DNA from: an uncultured Clostridium sp.
GTDB taxonomy: Bacteria > Bacillota > Clostridia > TANB77 > CAG-508
Assembly: GCA_900555835.1 (NCBI GenBank)
Contig: USMK01000006.1
Span: forward strand, 1 to 64,000
Direction: 5' to 3'
Length of the DNA: 64,000 nt
In this document: positions 8,246-17,401 of the stretch, one piece after another
How positions within the stretch are numbered: position 1 is the first letter of the stretch
How the letters are laid out: every line of letters starts with the position of its first letter
The notes under the pieces: generated by a model
Database searches by the model: none
What the model was told of the DNA's origin: nothing
Seen by the model: the letters and a program-made list of their open reading frames with translations, nothing else
Translations under genes and position numbers: made by a program

Positions 8246-8803
8246 ATGTATTTAATAGTTGGACTTGGAAATCCTGAAAAAGATTATGCTAGAACTAGGC
8301 ATAATATGGGATTTGATGTAATAAACGAACTTGCAAAAGAATATGAAATAGAAGTAAGTAGAAACAAATTTGATGGATTATATGGCTCTGGAATTATTGA
8401 AAACGAAAAGGTTATTTTGCTAAAACCGCAAACATTTATGAACAATAGTGGAGAAAGCATTGTTCAATTTAAAGAATTTTATAAACTAGAAGACAGCCAA
8501 ATTCTAGTAATTTCAGATGATATTGAGCTGGAACCAGGGAATATAAGAATAAAAAGAAAAGGAAGTGCTGGCTCTCATAATGGATTAAAATCAGTAGTTT
8601 ATTGCCTAAAAAATGAGGACTTTCCAAGAGTAAGAGTAGGAGTAGGCAAACCTGCCCCAGAGACAGACTTGGTAGAACATGTTATAGGTCATGTAGAAGA
8701 AGACGAATACGAAAAATTGCAAGAAGGCGTAAAAAATGCCAAAGATGCGGTTATAACAATTTTAAAGCAAAACATAGATGTGGCTATGAATAAATATAAT
8801 TAA
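8246..8803 (+). CDS. pth: Peptidyl-tRNA hydrolase
   Basis: The protein has 185 residues, the usual length. It cleaves the ester bond of peptidyl-tRNA released by stalled ribosomes, recycling tRNA in the cytoplasm. The family motifs are all present: GLGNPEKDYARTRHNMGFDV with the catalytic His at residue 20, KPQTFMNNSG, DDIELEPG and KGSAGSHNGLKS. AGAGGT precedes the ATG. It is the first gene of a four-gene run (pth, rng, bofA, acyl-CoA ligase) with short gaps. Confidence 0.95.
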   Translation: MYLIVGLGNPEKDYARTRHNMGFDVINELAKEYEIEVSRNKFDGLYGSGIIENEKVILLKPQTFMNNSGESIVQFKEFYKLEDSQILVISDDIELEPGNIRIKRKGSAGSHNGLKSVVYCLKNEDFPRVRVGVGKPAPETDLVEHVIGHVEEDEYEKLQEGVKNAKDAVITILKQNIDVAMNKYN

Positions 8804-8815
8804 GGATTGAAAATA

Positions 8816-9991
8816 ATGCAAGAAATAATAATAAACAAAACTGAAAATTTAAAAAGAATAATGCTATTACAAGATGGAAAACTTGTGGAATACTATGAAG
8901 AAAAATCAGAATATAAAAGACTAGAAGGAAACATATATCTAGGTAAAATAAGAAATATTCTTCCAGGGATACAAGCAGCTTTTGTGGATATTGGAGAAGG
9001 CAAGAACACATTCATACAAGTAAAAGACCTTATGCCAAAACAAGACCAAACCAAAGAAACAACGGTCCAAATAAAAGACATAAAGGAAATAGCTAAACCA
9101 GGAATGAATATAATAGTACAGGTAAAAAAAGATGCTAGTTTATCAAAAGGTGCAAGAGTTTCCACGCATATTAGTTTAACTGGAAAATACATAGTATTTA
9201 TGCCAGAAACAGATATAATAACAATATCTAAAAAGATAGAAAATGAAGGAAAAAAAATAAAGCTAAAAGAAGAAGTACAAAAACTATTGCCTAAAAACAC
9301 AGGAGCAATAATTAGAACATCAGCAGAAAATGTTGATATAAACGAAATAGAGGACGAAATAAACAGTTTAAACAATGAATGGAACAAAATAAAAAAACAA
9401 GCAACAGAAAATAACGAAATACAACTGCTATATAAAGTAGAAAGCATAGAAAGTAAAATAATAAAAGATACTTTAAGCCAAGAAATATCTAAAATTACAG
9501 TAGACGACGAAGAAGAATTAAATGCAATAAATAAAATATTAGAAAATTTGAAACAAGAAAAAAATATCAAGCTAGAAAAAGTAGAAAATGCCTTAGATAA
9601 ATATAGCTTAGAAACACAAATCGAAAAAATGGGACACAGAAAAGTATACTTAAAATGTGGAGGGTTTATAACAATAGATAAAACCGAGGCACTAACTGCA
9701 ATAGATGTAAATTCAGGCAAATACACAGGAAAAGAAAATCAAGAAGCAACTATATTAAAAGTAAACGAAGAAGCAACAATAGAAATTGCAAAACAGCTAA
9801 GATTAAGAGATATAGACGGAATAATAATAATAGACTATATAGACATGAAATTAGAGGAAAGTAAAAAAGAAATACAAGAATTACTAAAAAAAGAAATAAA
9901 ACAAGACAGGTCAAAAATTCAAATATTAGAATTTACAAAATTAAACTTGCTAGAACTAACAAGAAAGCATATGTTTAGTAATAAAATCTAA
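8816..9991 (+). CDS. rng: Ribonuclease E/G family protein
   Basis: This endoribonuclease acts in rRNA maturation and mRNA turnover. It has an embedded S1 domain (NIYLGKIRNILPGIQAAFVDIGEGKNTFI as three short stretches near residues 40-70), then the RNase H-like and DNase I-like core with ALTAIDVNSGKYTG and IIIIDYIDMK, where the Mg-binding aspartates lie. I chose ATG at 8816 because AAGGA at 8802 is 9 bases away; TTG at 8807 abuts the SD. It ends shortly after EFTKLNLLELTRKHMF, shorter than RNase G of enterobacteria. Confidence 0.9.
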   Translation: MQEIIINKTENLKRIMLLQDGKLVEYYEEKSEYKRLEGNIYLGKIRNILPGIQAAFVDIGEGKNTFIQVKDLMPKQDQTKETTVQIKDIKEIAKPGMNIIVQVKKDASLSKGARVSTHISLTGKYIVFMPETDIITISKKIENEGKKIKLKEEVQKLLPKNTGAIIRTSAENVDINEIEDEINSLNNEWNKIKKQATENNEIQLLYKVESIESKIIKDTLSQEISKITVDDEEELNAINKILENLKQEKNIKLEKVENALDKYSLETQIEKMGHRKVYLKCGGFITIDKTEALTAIDVNSGKYTGKENQEATILKVNEEATIEIAKQLRLRDIDGIIIIDYIDMKLEESKKEIQELLKKEIKQDRSKIQILEFTKLNLLELTRKHMFSNKI

Positions 9992-10005
9992 AAGGAGGAA
10001 AAACA

Positions 10006-10266
10006 ATGGATTTATCAGTAGTATTACCATTTTTAGGAGCCTTATTAGTACTTTATATAATATTAAAAGTATTAGCTCTACCAGTAAAAATAATAATTAA
10101 ATTATTAATAAATGGGTTAATCGGAGGAGCAATAATTTTTGCCATAAACTATATTGGCGCAGGATTTGTATTTGTATTACCATTAGAATGGTGGTCAGCA
10201 ATATTAGTAGGAATTTTAGGAATACCAGGAGCAATAATATTAGTAATTATTCAATTCTTTATGTAA
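10006..10266 (+). CDS. bofA: BofA-family pro-sigma-K processing regulator
   Basis: An 86-residue membrane protein with two to three hydrophobic helices and the family pattern LKVLALPVKIIIKLLINGLIGG followed by a second hairpin (WWSAILVGILGIPGAI). BofA sits in the outer forespore membrane and restrains SpoIVFB, so it marks a sporulating lineage. AAAGGAGG precedes the ATG. It follows rng by 14 bases, an operonic spacing. Confidence 0.85.
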   Translation: MDLSVVLPFLGALLVLYIILKVLALPVKIIIKLLINGLIGGAIIFAINYIGAGFVFVLPLEWWSAILVGILGIPGAIILVIIQFFM

Positions 10267-10296
10267 AAAATCAATTTATACGAGGAGATTTGTTAT

Positions 10297-11985
10297 ATGA
10301 AAAAAGATGTAAACGAATTTAACAAAATTCAAAAATTTGATAGTATTAGAGAAATGATGCAACTAGCAGAAAAACAAGCAGGAGACAAAATTGCATTTGA
10401 ATTTAGAAACGAAAAAAACAAAGAAAATATAATAAAAATTACATACAAAGAATTTCAAAATGATACAAACTACTTAGGAACAGCATTATCCACAATAAAT
10501 ATGCTAAAAAATCATATTGCAATAATTGGAGAAAACAGCTATAAATGGATAACTGTGTATTTAACTGTACTAAAAACCAATGGTGTATTTGTTCCAATTG
10601 ACAAAGAATTGCCATACAAAGACATTGTAAATTTACTAAAAAATAGCGATAGTGAAGTGCTATTTTATTCTGAAAAATTTGAAAAATACATAGAACAATT
10701 CCAAAAAGACTTACCAAATATAAAATATTATATTGGATTAAATAGAGAAGAAGAAAATGGAAATATATTATCATATGAGAAATTCAAAAACTTAGGAAAA
10801 GAAAAATTAGATGCAGGAAACAAAGACTATGTGAATCTAAAAAGCGAAGGAACAGACAAACTTAGAATGTTGGTATACACATCTGGTACAACAGGTGTGG
10901 CAAAAGGCGTTATGCTATCTGAACATAATTTAGTAAGTAGTGTATATTATGGCTTACAAGTCGCAGATGTAGAAACAAAATGCTTATCAGTACTTCCATA
11001 CCATCACACATATGAGGCGGTTTCTGGCATTTTAGTAGGAATTCACTATCATGTAACAATTTGTATAAATGATAGCCTAAAAAATGTCCAAAAAAATCTA
11101 CAATTATACAAACCAGACTACATATACCTAGTACCAGCCTTTACAGAAGTATTTTACAAAAATATATGGAGCAAAGTAAGAAAAGAAGGCAAAGAAAATG
11201 GACTAAAATTCCTAATAAAACTAAGTAACTTCCTAAGAAAATTAGGAATAGACAAAAGAAAGCAACTATTCAAATCAATACACCAAGCATTTGGAGGAAA
11301 CCTATATCAACTTGTAGTAGGTGGAGCTCCAATAAGACCAGAAATAGGCAAATTCTTTAATGATATAGGAATAATGCTATTAAACGGATATGGTATAACA
11401 GAATGTTCGCCACTTGTTAGCGTAAATAGAAAAAATTACAATAATGATCCAGCAACAGTAGGTGTAATATTGCCATGTTGCAAAGTAGAAATACGAAATA
11501 AAAACGAAGAAGGAGATGGCGAAATTTGGGTAAAAGGCGACATTGTAATGATGGGCTATTACAAAGAACCAGAAAAAACAGCCAAAGTCCTAGTAGACGG
11601 CTGGTTTAACACCGAAGACTACGGAAGAATAAACGAAAAAGGACAATTAGTCATAAATGGCAGAAAGAAAAACGTAATAGTGCTAAACAATGGCAAAAAC
11701 ATATATCCAGAAGAAATAGAAAACTATATATCAGGTATTCCATATGTACAAGAAGTAATAGTAAAATCAACTAAAACCAAAAACGGCGAAGAAACATCCC
11801 TATGTGCAGAAGTATACCTAAACCCAGAAAAAACAGCTGAAATGAACCAAACAGACCTAGAAACAACCCTAAAAAAAGACATCAACAACGCCACAAAAGA
11901 ACTACCATCATACAAGCACATAAAGCAAATTGTTATAAGAGAGAACGAGTTCGATAAGACTACAACTAATAAGATAAAGAGATAA
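10297..11985 (+). CDS. AMP-forming acyl-CoA ligase (FadD-like)
   Basis: The protein has 562 residues. It activates a carboxylate, probably a long-chain fatty acid, through an acyl-adenylate. Motifs are the P-loop YTSGTTGVAKGVMLSEHN (about residues 194-211), NGYGITECSP, and the hinge GWFNTEDYGRINEKGQL with a C-terminal domain including NGKNIYPEEIE. GAGGAG precedes the ATG. The last dozen codons are unusually AT-balanced but the frame is intact. It is the last gene of the pth run. Confidence 0.9.
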   Translation: MKKDVNEFNKIQKFDSIREMMQLAEKQAGDKIAFEFRNEKNKENIIKITYKEFQNDTNYLGTALSTINMLKNHIAIIGENSYKWITVYLTVLKTNGVFVPIDKELPYKDIVNLLKNSDSEVLFYSEKFEKYIEQFQKDLPNIKYYIGLNREEENGNILSYEKFKNLGKEKLDAGNKDYVNLKSEGTDKLRMLVYTSGTTGVAKGVMLSEHNLVSSVYYGLQVADVETKCLSVLPYHHTYEAVSGILVGIHYHVTICINDSLKNVQKNLQLYKPDYIYLVPAFTEVFYKNIWSKVRKEGKENGLKFLIKLSNFLRKLGIDKRKQLFKSIHQAFGGNLYQLVVGGAPIRPEIGKFFNDIGIMLLNGYGITECSPLVSVNRKNYNNDPATVGVILPCCKVEIRNKNEEGDGEIWVKGDIVMMGYYKEPEKTAKVLVDGWFNTEDYGRINEKGQLVINGRKKNVIVLNNGKNIYPEEIENYISGIPYVQEVIVKSTKTKNGEETSLCAEVYLNPEKTAEMNQTDLETTLKKDINNATKELPSYKHIKQIVIRENEFDKTTTNKIKR

Positions 11986-12041
11986 GAAATATTTGTCAAT
12001 TTAGATTTGACAAACGTAATATAATATGATATTATTATATT

Positions 12042-12119
12042 ACAAATAAATGAGCTTTGAATATCACTGTTGTTCAAAACATAGAAGTATGTGTACCTGC
12101 GAATACACATACTTTTTTT
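12042..12119 (+). ncRNA. Candidate small RNA antisense to the start of a nearby small ORF
   Basis: Promoter TTGACA at 12007-12012 and TATTAT at 12030-12035 (17-base spacer) predict a start near 12042. The RNA ends in a strong terminator (AAGTATGTGTA/TACACATACTT plus T6). Bases 12063-12081 match 12279-12297 at 18 of 19 positions; the second site is the TTG start region of the minus-strand small ORF, so the RNA could pair with that mRNA. Confidence 0.5.
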
Positions 12120-12158
12120 ATATAAAAATAGAGCAAGCTGCGAAACTTGCTCTATCGA

Positions 12159-12293
12159 CTATGTATTGCTACGGTTAGTCTTAGCTTTGTTGTTACTTTG
12201 CGTTTTTTGTTGTGCATGTTTCAAAATAAAATTTTTTTCTTTTTCTGCTAATAATTGTTCAACTAAATGCAAAATCAAATCACTGTTATTCAA
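12159..12293 (-). CDS. Small charged protein, 44 residues, with terminator
   Basis: TTG start at 12293 with AAAGGAGG 7 bases upstream. The N-terminus is helical (LILHLVEQLLAEKEKNFI) and the rest is basic and polar (HAQQKTQSNNKAKTNRSN). It is followed by a hairpin (AGAGCAAG/CTTGCTCT, about 12130-12153). An RNA encoded just beyond it could pair with its ribosome-binding region. It might be the target of small-RNA control; it is not hydrophobic like classic type I toxins. The rest of the 11986-12501 gap holds the promoter of the HNH gene (TTGACA at about 12443). Confidence 0.5.
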   Translation of the reverse strand: MNNSDLILHLVEQLLAEKEKNFILKHAQQKTQSNNKAKTNRSNT

Positions 12294-12501
12294 AACAATA
12301 GCCTCCTTTCCGCTCTGAGAAAGAGCTAGCCTTTCTTATGCGTAAGGTTGTATATATATTACTACAATTTGACAAAAAATGCAATAAGAAATTTTGGAGT
12401 TTATCAAAAAATAAGTAGTACCAAGCAATATCAGATATTTACTTGACATAATGCACAAAATATAATATCATATATACATATTAAAGTAGGGAGGGATTAC
12501 A

Positions 12502-13161
12502 ATGAATATTGTATTGCCTGAAAAATTTCATTATGAAGGCACACAGCGGAAAGGCTATGCAGAGGTAAAGGATAATCAGTTAATCATTTATGGAACAGTT
12601 CCATTTAAAGATTTAATGTATTCTTTAACATATGCAATCTATGGCAAGGATAAATGCTATTTTTGTGGAAAACCTCTGGAAAATGAGGGGGCTACATTAG
12701 ACCATTTATACCCACAGGATTTAGGAGGACCTACTATTCCAAATAATATGGTTCCTGCTTGTGGTCACTGCAATAACGACAAATCCAATTTGACTTGTGA
12801 ACAGTATCAAAAACTTGCTTCTCTTACTGATAAAAGAGAGATAAGAAAATTTAAAAGGGAAATTTATGACGAACGCGAGCTTTTGCGCAAAACACGGCAA
12901 TATGACATACCAGAAGAATGGCTTACAGATATAAAGCTTTCTACGGTTATTGTTGAGTTGTTTTTTGAAGAAAAGCCACGTGGTGCTAAATACCGAAATA
13001 CTGCTGATTTTTACAAGAAATATGGATACTTTCAGCGACCTTTAATTGTGAATAAAAGCCATTATTTATTTAGTGGTTTTACAGAATTGATAGTAGCGAG
13101 ATTGCTTAGCATGCAGAAAATTCCGGCCATTGTCCTTGACAATGTAAAAGTTGTACTTTAA
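12502..13161 (+). CDS. HNH endonuclease-domain protein
   Basis: The protein has 219 residues, with GGGAGGG before the ATG. Residues 52-100 form an HNH/zinc module: CYFCGKPL, TLDHLYPQDLGG, NNMVPACGHCNNDKSN, with two Cys pairs and the DH and N residues of the ββα-metal fold. The C-terminal 110 residues are unrecognised. It stands alone with its own promoter and terminator, and its codon use is less AT-rich than rimO downstream, again suggesting acquisition as a single gene. Substrate unknown. Confidence 0.75.
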   Translation: MNIVLPEKFHYEGTQRKGYAEVKDNQLIIYGTVPFKDLMYSLTYAIYGKDKCYFCGKPLENEGATLDHLYPQDLGGPTIPNNMVPACGHCNNDKSNLTCEQYQKLASLTDKREIRKFKREIYDERELLRKTRQYDIPEEWLTDIKLSTVIVELFFEEKPRGAKYRNTADFYKKYGYFQRPLIVNKSHYLFSGFTELIVARLLSMQKIPAIVLDNVKVVL

Positions 13162-13167
13162 TGTAAA

Positions 13168-13199
13168 AAATAGGCTTTGTACTTTCAAAGCCTATTTTA
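13168..13199 (+). terminator. Intrinsic terminator after the HNH gene
   Basis: AAATAGGCTTTG pairs with CAAAGCCTATTT around a short loop, followed by T-rich sequence. Confidence 0.8.
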
Positions 13200-13222
13200 T
13201 ATAATTATTTAGGAGGAAAAAA

Positions 13223-14518
13223 ATGAAAATAGGATTCATATCACTAGGATGTTCTAAGAATTTAGTAGATACAGAAATGATGATAGGACTTGCAAAAGAA
13301 AATAATTTAGAAATAGTAAATGACGAAAAAGAAGCCGAAATAATAGTAATAAATACTTGTGGATTTATAGAAAGTGCAAAACAAGAGGCAATAAACACAA
13401 TGCTAGAAATGGCTCAGTACAAGGAAAATGGAAAATGCAAATATTTAATAGCCACAGGTTGTTTAGTTCAAAGATATAAAAAAGAATTGCAAGAAAGCTT
13501 GCCAGAAGTAGATTTATTCATATCAATAGACGAATACAAAGATTTTGGTAATTTGATAGGAAAATTGATAAATCAAAAACTATATAAATTCGACCTAGAA
13601 TATGAAAATAGATATATTACAACAGGTGGACAAGTTGCTTACCTAAAAATAGCAGAAGGATGTAGTAATAGGTGTACATATTGTGCAATTCCATATATTC
13701 GTGGAGCATATGTAAGTAGAAAAATGGAAGATATTTTAGAAGAAGCAGAAAAGCTAAATAAAATGGGAATAAAAGAAATAATCGTAATAGCACAAGATAC
13801 AACTAAATACGGAATGGACATATATGGAAAATCTATGCTACCAGAATTACTAGAAAAATTGTGCGAGTTTGAAAGCTTCAAATGGATAAGATTTTTATAT
13901 GCATATCCAGAAACAGTAACAGACGAACTAATAAAAGTAGTAAAAGAAAATGATAAAATATGCAAATATTTCGATATTCCAATACAACATATTTCAAACA
14001 CGGTTTTAAAAAGAATGAACAGAAGAACCACAGGAGAGCAAATAGAGGAGTTGATAGCAAAAATAAGAAAAGAAATACCAGATGCAATATTTAGAACTTC
14101 AATAATTGTAGGCTTCCCAGGCGAAACAGAAGAAGACTTTGAAAAATTATATAAATTTATAGAAAAAACAAAATTTAATAAATTAGGAGTATTTGAATAT
14201 TCAAAAGAAGATGGAACGCCAGCAGAAAAATTAAAAGAGCAAATTCCGACAAAAATAAAAAATCAAAGATGGAACAAAATTATGAGTCTGCAACAGAGAA
14301 TTTCAGAAGAGTGCCTAAAAAAATATATAGGAAAAGAATTTGAAATTTTAGTAGAAAGAATAACAGACAAATATATAATAGGAAGAAGCAAAATGGATGT
14401 ACCAGATATGGATGGGTTGGTATATTTAAAAAATGATAAAGACGTAAAAATAGGCGATTTTGTAACTGGTATTATAACAAGTGCAAAAGAATATGATTTA
14501 GTAGGAAGAATAAAATAA
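13223..14518 (+). CDS. rimO: Ribosomal protein S12 methylthiotransferase
   Basis: The protein has 431 residues. It adds a methylthio group to the conserved aspartate of ribosomal protein S12 using two 4Fe-4S clusters and S-adenosylmethionine. The N-terminal UPF0004 domain begins MKIGFISLGCSKNLVDTE, typical of RimO rather than MiaB. The radical SAM site is CSNRCTYCAIP (three Cys, about residues 146-153), followed by GVFEYSKEDGTPA and a C-terminal TRAM domain. AGGAGG precedes the ATG. Confidence 0.95.
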   Translation: MKIGFISLGCSKNLVDTEMMIGLAKENNLEIVNDEKEAEIIVINTCGFIESAKQEAINTMLEMAQYKENGKCKYLIATGCLVQRYKKELQESLPEVDLFISIDEYKDFGNLIGKLINQKLYKFDLEYENRYITTGGQVAYLKIAEGCSNRCTYCAIPYIRGAYVSRKMEDILEEAEKLNKMGIKEIIVIAQDTTKYGMDIYGKSMLPELLEKLCEFESFKWIRFLYAYPETVTDELIKVVKENDKICKYFDIPIQHISNTVLKRMNRRTTGEQIEELIAKIRKEIPDAIFRTSIIVGFPGETEEDFEKLYKFIEKTKFNKLGVFEYSKEDGTPAEKLKEQIPTKIKNQRWNKIMSLQQRISEECLKKYIGKEFEILVERITDKYIIGRSKMDVPDMDGLVYLKNDKDVKIGDFVTGIITSAKEYDLVGRIK

Positions 14519-14527
14519 ACAATAAAA

Positions 14528-14556
14528 AAGCAAGTCCAATAACTTGCTTTTTTTGT
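14528..14556. terminator. Terminator between rimO and carD
   Basis: GCAAGT and ACTTGC arms with a T7 tail; A-rich on the left, so bidirectional. Confidence 0.75.
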
Positions 14557-14560
14557 AGTT

Positions 14561-15118
14561 CTAATTTACTGTTCCATCAAATGGAATAAATTTTTTAACA
14601 ATATTGTGATCTGCTTTATCGCTATGTTGGTATTCTGTAAAAGATGTTGTTAATGTAGTATCTAATAGATTTTCAACTTCGTCTTGTGAAGAATGTTCTG
14701 CTAAAACTAATTCACTAACAAGTATTTGTCTAGCATTTAATAACATTTTCTTTTCGCCAGTTGATAATCCTTTTTCCTTTTGCTTAAAGCTTAAATTTCT
14801 AACTACATCTGCAACTTCGCAGATATCTCCACTCTTCATTTTTTCCATATTGTCTCTATATCTCTTGTTCCAATTCATAGACATCTCTGTGCTGTCATTC
14901 CCTAAAATTTTGAATACTTTATTTGCATCACTTTTATCTATAACACTTCTTACACCAATATCTTCTGCCTTGGCAGTAGGTACCATAACTTTTACTTCAC
15001 CTGGCATTTTTAAAATGTAATAAGATTGTTTCTCTCCTAAAATATCTTTTTCTTCAATTGATTCAATAGTACCTGCACCGTGCATTGGGTATACTATTTT
15101 ATCTCCAACATTGAACAT
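14561..15118 (-). CDS. carD: CarD/CdnL-family transcription regulator
   Basis: The protein has 185 residues from the ATG at 15118, which has AAAGGAG upstream; a longer frame starting at 15157 lacks a ribosome site. The N-terminal RNA-polymerase-interacting domain begins MFNVGDKIVYPMHGAGTIESIEEKDI, the hallmark of CarD_CdnL_TRCF proteins, and is followed by a helical DNA-contacting domain (WNKRYRDNMEKMKSGD, LSTGEKKMLLNARQILVSEL). CarD stabilises open complexes at rRNA and housekeeping promoters. It ends within 5 bases of the shared terminator. Confidence 0.9.
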   Translation of the reverse strand: MFNVGDKIVYPMHGAGTIESIEEKDILGEKQSYYILKMPGEVKVMVPTAKAEDIGVRSVIDKSDANKVFKILGNDSTEMSMNWNKRYRDNMEKMKSGDICEVADVVRNLSFKQKEKGLSTGEKKMLLNARQILVSELVLAEHSSQDEVENLLDTTLTTSFTEYQHSDKADHNIVKKFIPFDGTVN

Positions 15119-15223
15119 AACTATGGCTCCTTTCAAAGTACAAATTTTATAAATCACACTATAATTATTATACTACAAAAATAACCATAAGTCAAAGGGA
15201 ATTTTACATAAATTTTACAAAAA

Positions 15224-15685
15224 TTATTTACTGGTAGAACCAAAACCTCCTAGGCGCGCACCGGTTGCAGCGTCATCGTCAGTTGTTAAAAATTTATTAA
15301 AAATACCCTGACCGATTGTATCACCTTTTGAAATTTTAACATCTGTATCGCTGAAATTATAAAAAGCAAACATAATGTGTCCATCATTATCTGGATTACC
15401 ATAATAATCGGAATCAATAACACCTATACTATTGCTAAGGACTAAACCTTTTTTCATAGGATTAGAACTTCTATTTGCTAAAATTAAAACTTCGTCTTCT
15501 TGGAAGAATGATTTTACACCTGTTTTTACAAGAACTGGTTTTGTTCCTGGTTTAAAACTTGGAATTACAACATCTTCTGCTGCCTCAAAATCATATCCTG
15601 CTGAGCATTTTGTTTTTCTAACTGGTAAGTTAATTCCAGCATTTTCAAAACCTTTTGCAATTTCAAATCCACGTAATTTTTCCAT
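15224..15685 (-). CDS. dut: dUTP diphosphatase
   Basis: The protein has 153 residues, the size of trimeric dUTPases. It hydrolyses dUTP to dUMP. Motifs in order are AGYDFEAAEDV (motif 1), ILANRSSNPMKKGL (motif 2), NSIGVIDSDYYGN (motif 3), KGDTIGQGIF (motif 4) and the C-terminal RLGGFGSTSK (motif 5) that closes over the substrate. GAAAGAGG precedes the ATG. Nothing odd. Confidence 0.92.
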   Translation of the reverse strand: MEKLRGFEIAKGFENAGINLPVRKTKCSAGYDFEAAEDVVIPSFKPGTKPVLVKTGVKSFFQEDEVLILANRSSNPMKKGLVLSNSIGVIDSDYYGNPDNDGHIMFAFYNFSDTDVKISKGDTIGQGIFNKFLTTDDDAATGARLGGFGSTSK

Positions 15686-15821
15686 AATACTACCTCTTTC
15701 TAATATTTTAATAAACCTATTCTATATTAAAATTAAGCAAATATCAATAGTTTTTTGCATTATGAACAAAGTTGACATAAGATAAATACAATATAATAAG
15801 GGACAAATAGGAGGGGACCTT

Positions 15822-16043
15822 ATGAAAAATTTAAATGATTTAAAACTTGGGGAAGAAGCCAGAATAAATAATATATGTTGCAACGAAACAATTGCAAGAA
15901 GATTGATGGATTTGGGAATAGTTGAAAATACTAAAATAACGCCAATACTAAAAAGCCCATCAGGAAATCCGAGGGCTTATGAAGTAAGGGGGAGTGTGAT
16001 TGCAATAAGGTGTGAGGAAGCTGAGAATATTGGGATAAAGTAG
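15822..16043 (+). CDS. feoA: FeoA-domain protein of ferrous iron transport
   Basis: A 73-residue single SH3-like FeoA domain: LNDLKLGEEARI, ARRLMDLGIVENTKI, SPSGNPRAYEVRGSVIAIR. FeoA is the small cytoplasmic partner of the FeoB iron transporter. AGGAGGGG precedes the ATG, with a TTGACA/TATAAT promoter at about 15770-15795. feoB, normally the next gene, is displaced 5 kb to 21026 and is frameshifted. Confidence 0.9.
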   Translation: MKNLNDLKLGEEARINNICCNETIARRLMDLGIVENTKITPILKSPSGNPRAYEVRGSVIAIRCEEAENIGIK

Positions 16044-16088
16044 GATGCAGGAGCAGGAAAAAAACGCAGCCAGAGTTAGTGCTTGTCC

Positions 16089-16244
16089 GTGAAAAAACCA
16101 AATATAAAATTTAAAAAGTCTCCGTTCTCCAAGGCGTTTATGTTTAGCACAGGAATTACTTGGAGATACACACTAGGCTGGCCTGCCTAGTGAAAGTTCG
16201 TAAGGTCGAACTCGATTTTTAAATTTTATATTTGGTTTTTTCAC
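16089..16244. repeat. Palindrome-closed structured element between feoA and a TPR gene
   Basis: Perfect 29-bp inverted repeats (16089-16117 and 16216-16244, starting GTGAAAAAACCAAATAT) enclose 98 bases. The inside contains three further hairpins: TCTCCAAG/CTTGGAGA, CACTAGGC/GCCTAGTG and AGTTCG/CGAACT. The GC-richer inside and AT-rich outer stem look like a MITE or a structured RNA. No ORF inside. Confidence 0.75.
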
Positions 16245-16294
16245 TTAGTTAGTTTAATGCCTTTTCCATTGTTGGTTTGATTTAGTTTGAGATT

Positions 16295-17401
16295 CTAGCG
16301 TTCGAAGTCTTGGGCGTCAATGGAGTTGTGTAAATTTTTGATTTGCTGGTTGGTTAGTTTTTGATTTTGTTGGTGTTCTAAGTAGGAGGTTTGAACTTGC
16401 TTAATTTTTTTGTCTAGGTTCTGGTAATAGTTTGGTGTATGTACAACTCTTTGGATATATGGTTGTGTTTTCATCATAGATATGATATCTGATTTTGAGT
16501 ATTTGGATAAATTAAGTGTCATATCTATTGGAAACACATATGTTGCGTTTTCAGAGGATTCTTTAATTTTGTTGTTTTTGGTATGTGTGAATAGTTTTTC
16601 TAAAACAGAAACTCCTAGATTTCCGTACTCGAAAATCAAATATCCAGTAAATTTATCTATTCCTTTGTAACCTTTTGTAGGTTTTTTATCTAGTAAATAT
16701 TGACATCTATTAGATATATTTAATTTCTCAGAATATACAGTACGTTTTTTATTTGGACGAGGCTTGGTAACTACGTCGTCTGAAATTAATTGCTTAAATT
16801 GAGGCTTTCCATTTGGAAGAATAGTGAAGTCTAAATTTTCAAAGTTATTTCTTATAAATTCATAGTAGTTAATATGATTAGTTAAATGTGGAAGATGTGG
16901 GGCTAAAAAGTCGTCGAAGTATTGTTTGGCTTCGGTTTTATTATATAAACCAGTACGTAAATTACCAATAAAAAATTGGTATCTGAAAATTAAATCATTT
17001 ATAAGAGCTTCTTCTTTTTTTAATGCAGGAACCTTGTTTGTTTCATAGGTGTATTTATATAGTTTAAGTAAACAGCTTCTTGCATCTAAATTAGGAGAAA
17101 GTAAATTGTTTGCATTTTCCAATAAATCAGCAGCTTTTTCAAAATTGTTCTTATCAATAAAATCCTTGCCAAGTTCAACAGAGTAGTTAATTCTATTAGA
17201 AGTATTTTCAATAATTTGACTAAAAACAGCCCTTGCTTTATATGGTTCATGAATTTTCAAATACAAACTAGCAAGTGCAAATCTAGATTTTAAATCATTA
17301 AAATTCTTGCTAATCAACTCTTTAAAAATATTCTCCGCAAGAAATATCTTATTCTTTTTAAGTGCCTGCACACCCTGTGCATAACTCATATTCAAGCCCA
17401 T
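16295..17401 (-). CDS. TPR-repeat protein
   Basis: The protein has 368 residues. The first half holds tetratricopeptide-type helix pairs (AQGVQALKKNKIFLAENIFKEL, SRFALASLYLKIHEPYKARAVF, DKNNFEKAADLLENA). The second half is a distinct basic alpha/beta region with YLLDKKPTKGYKGIDKFTGYLIFEYGN and no recognised domain. TPR arrays mediate protein contacts; the partner is unknown. No signal peptide, so it is cytoplasmic. The start is tentative: another Met lies at residue 5. Confidence 0.65.
   Translation of the reverse strand: MGLNMSYAQGVQALKKNKIFLAENIFKELISKNFNDLKSRFALASLYLKIHEPYKARAVFSQIIENTSNRINYSVELGKDFIDKNNFEKAADLLENANNLLSPNLDARSCLLKLYKYTYETNKVPALKKEEALINDLIFRYQFFIGNLRTGLYNKTEAKQYFDDFLAPHLPHLTNHINYYEFIRNNFENLDFTILPNGKPQFKQLISDDVVTKPRPNKKRTVYSEKLNISNRCQYLLDKKPTKGYKGIDKFTGYLIFEYGNLGVSVLEKLFTHTKNNKIKESSENATYVFPIDMTLNLSKYSKSDIISMMKTQPYIQRVVHTPNYYQNLDKKIKQVQTSYLEHQQNQKLTNQQIKNLHNSIDAQDFER

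Noticed and set aside
8893..9726. Long minus-strand open frame opposite rng, and similar ones opposite cas9 and feoB
   Set aside because: Low-complexity Phe/Leu/Ser proteins produced by antisense of AT-rich Lys/Glu/Asn codons; no ribosome sites.
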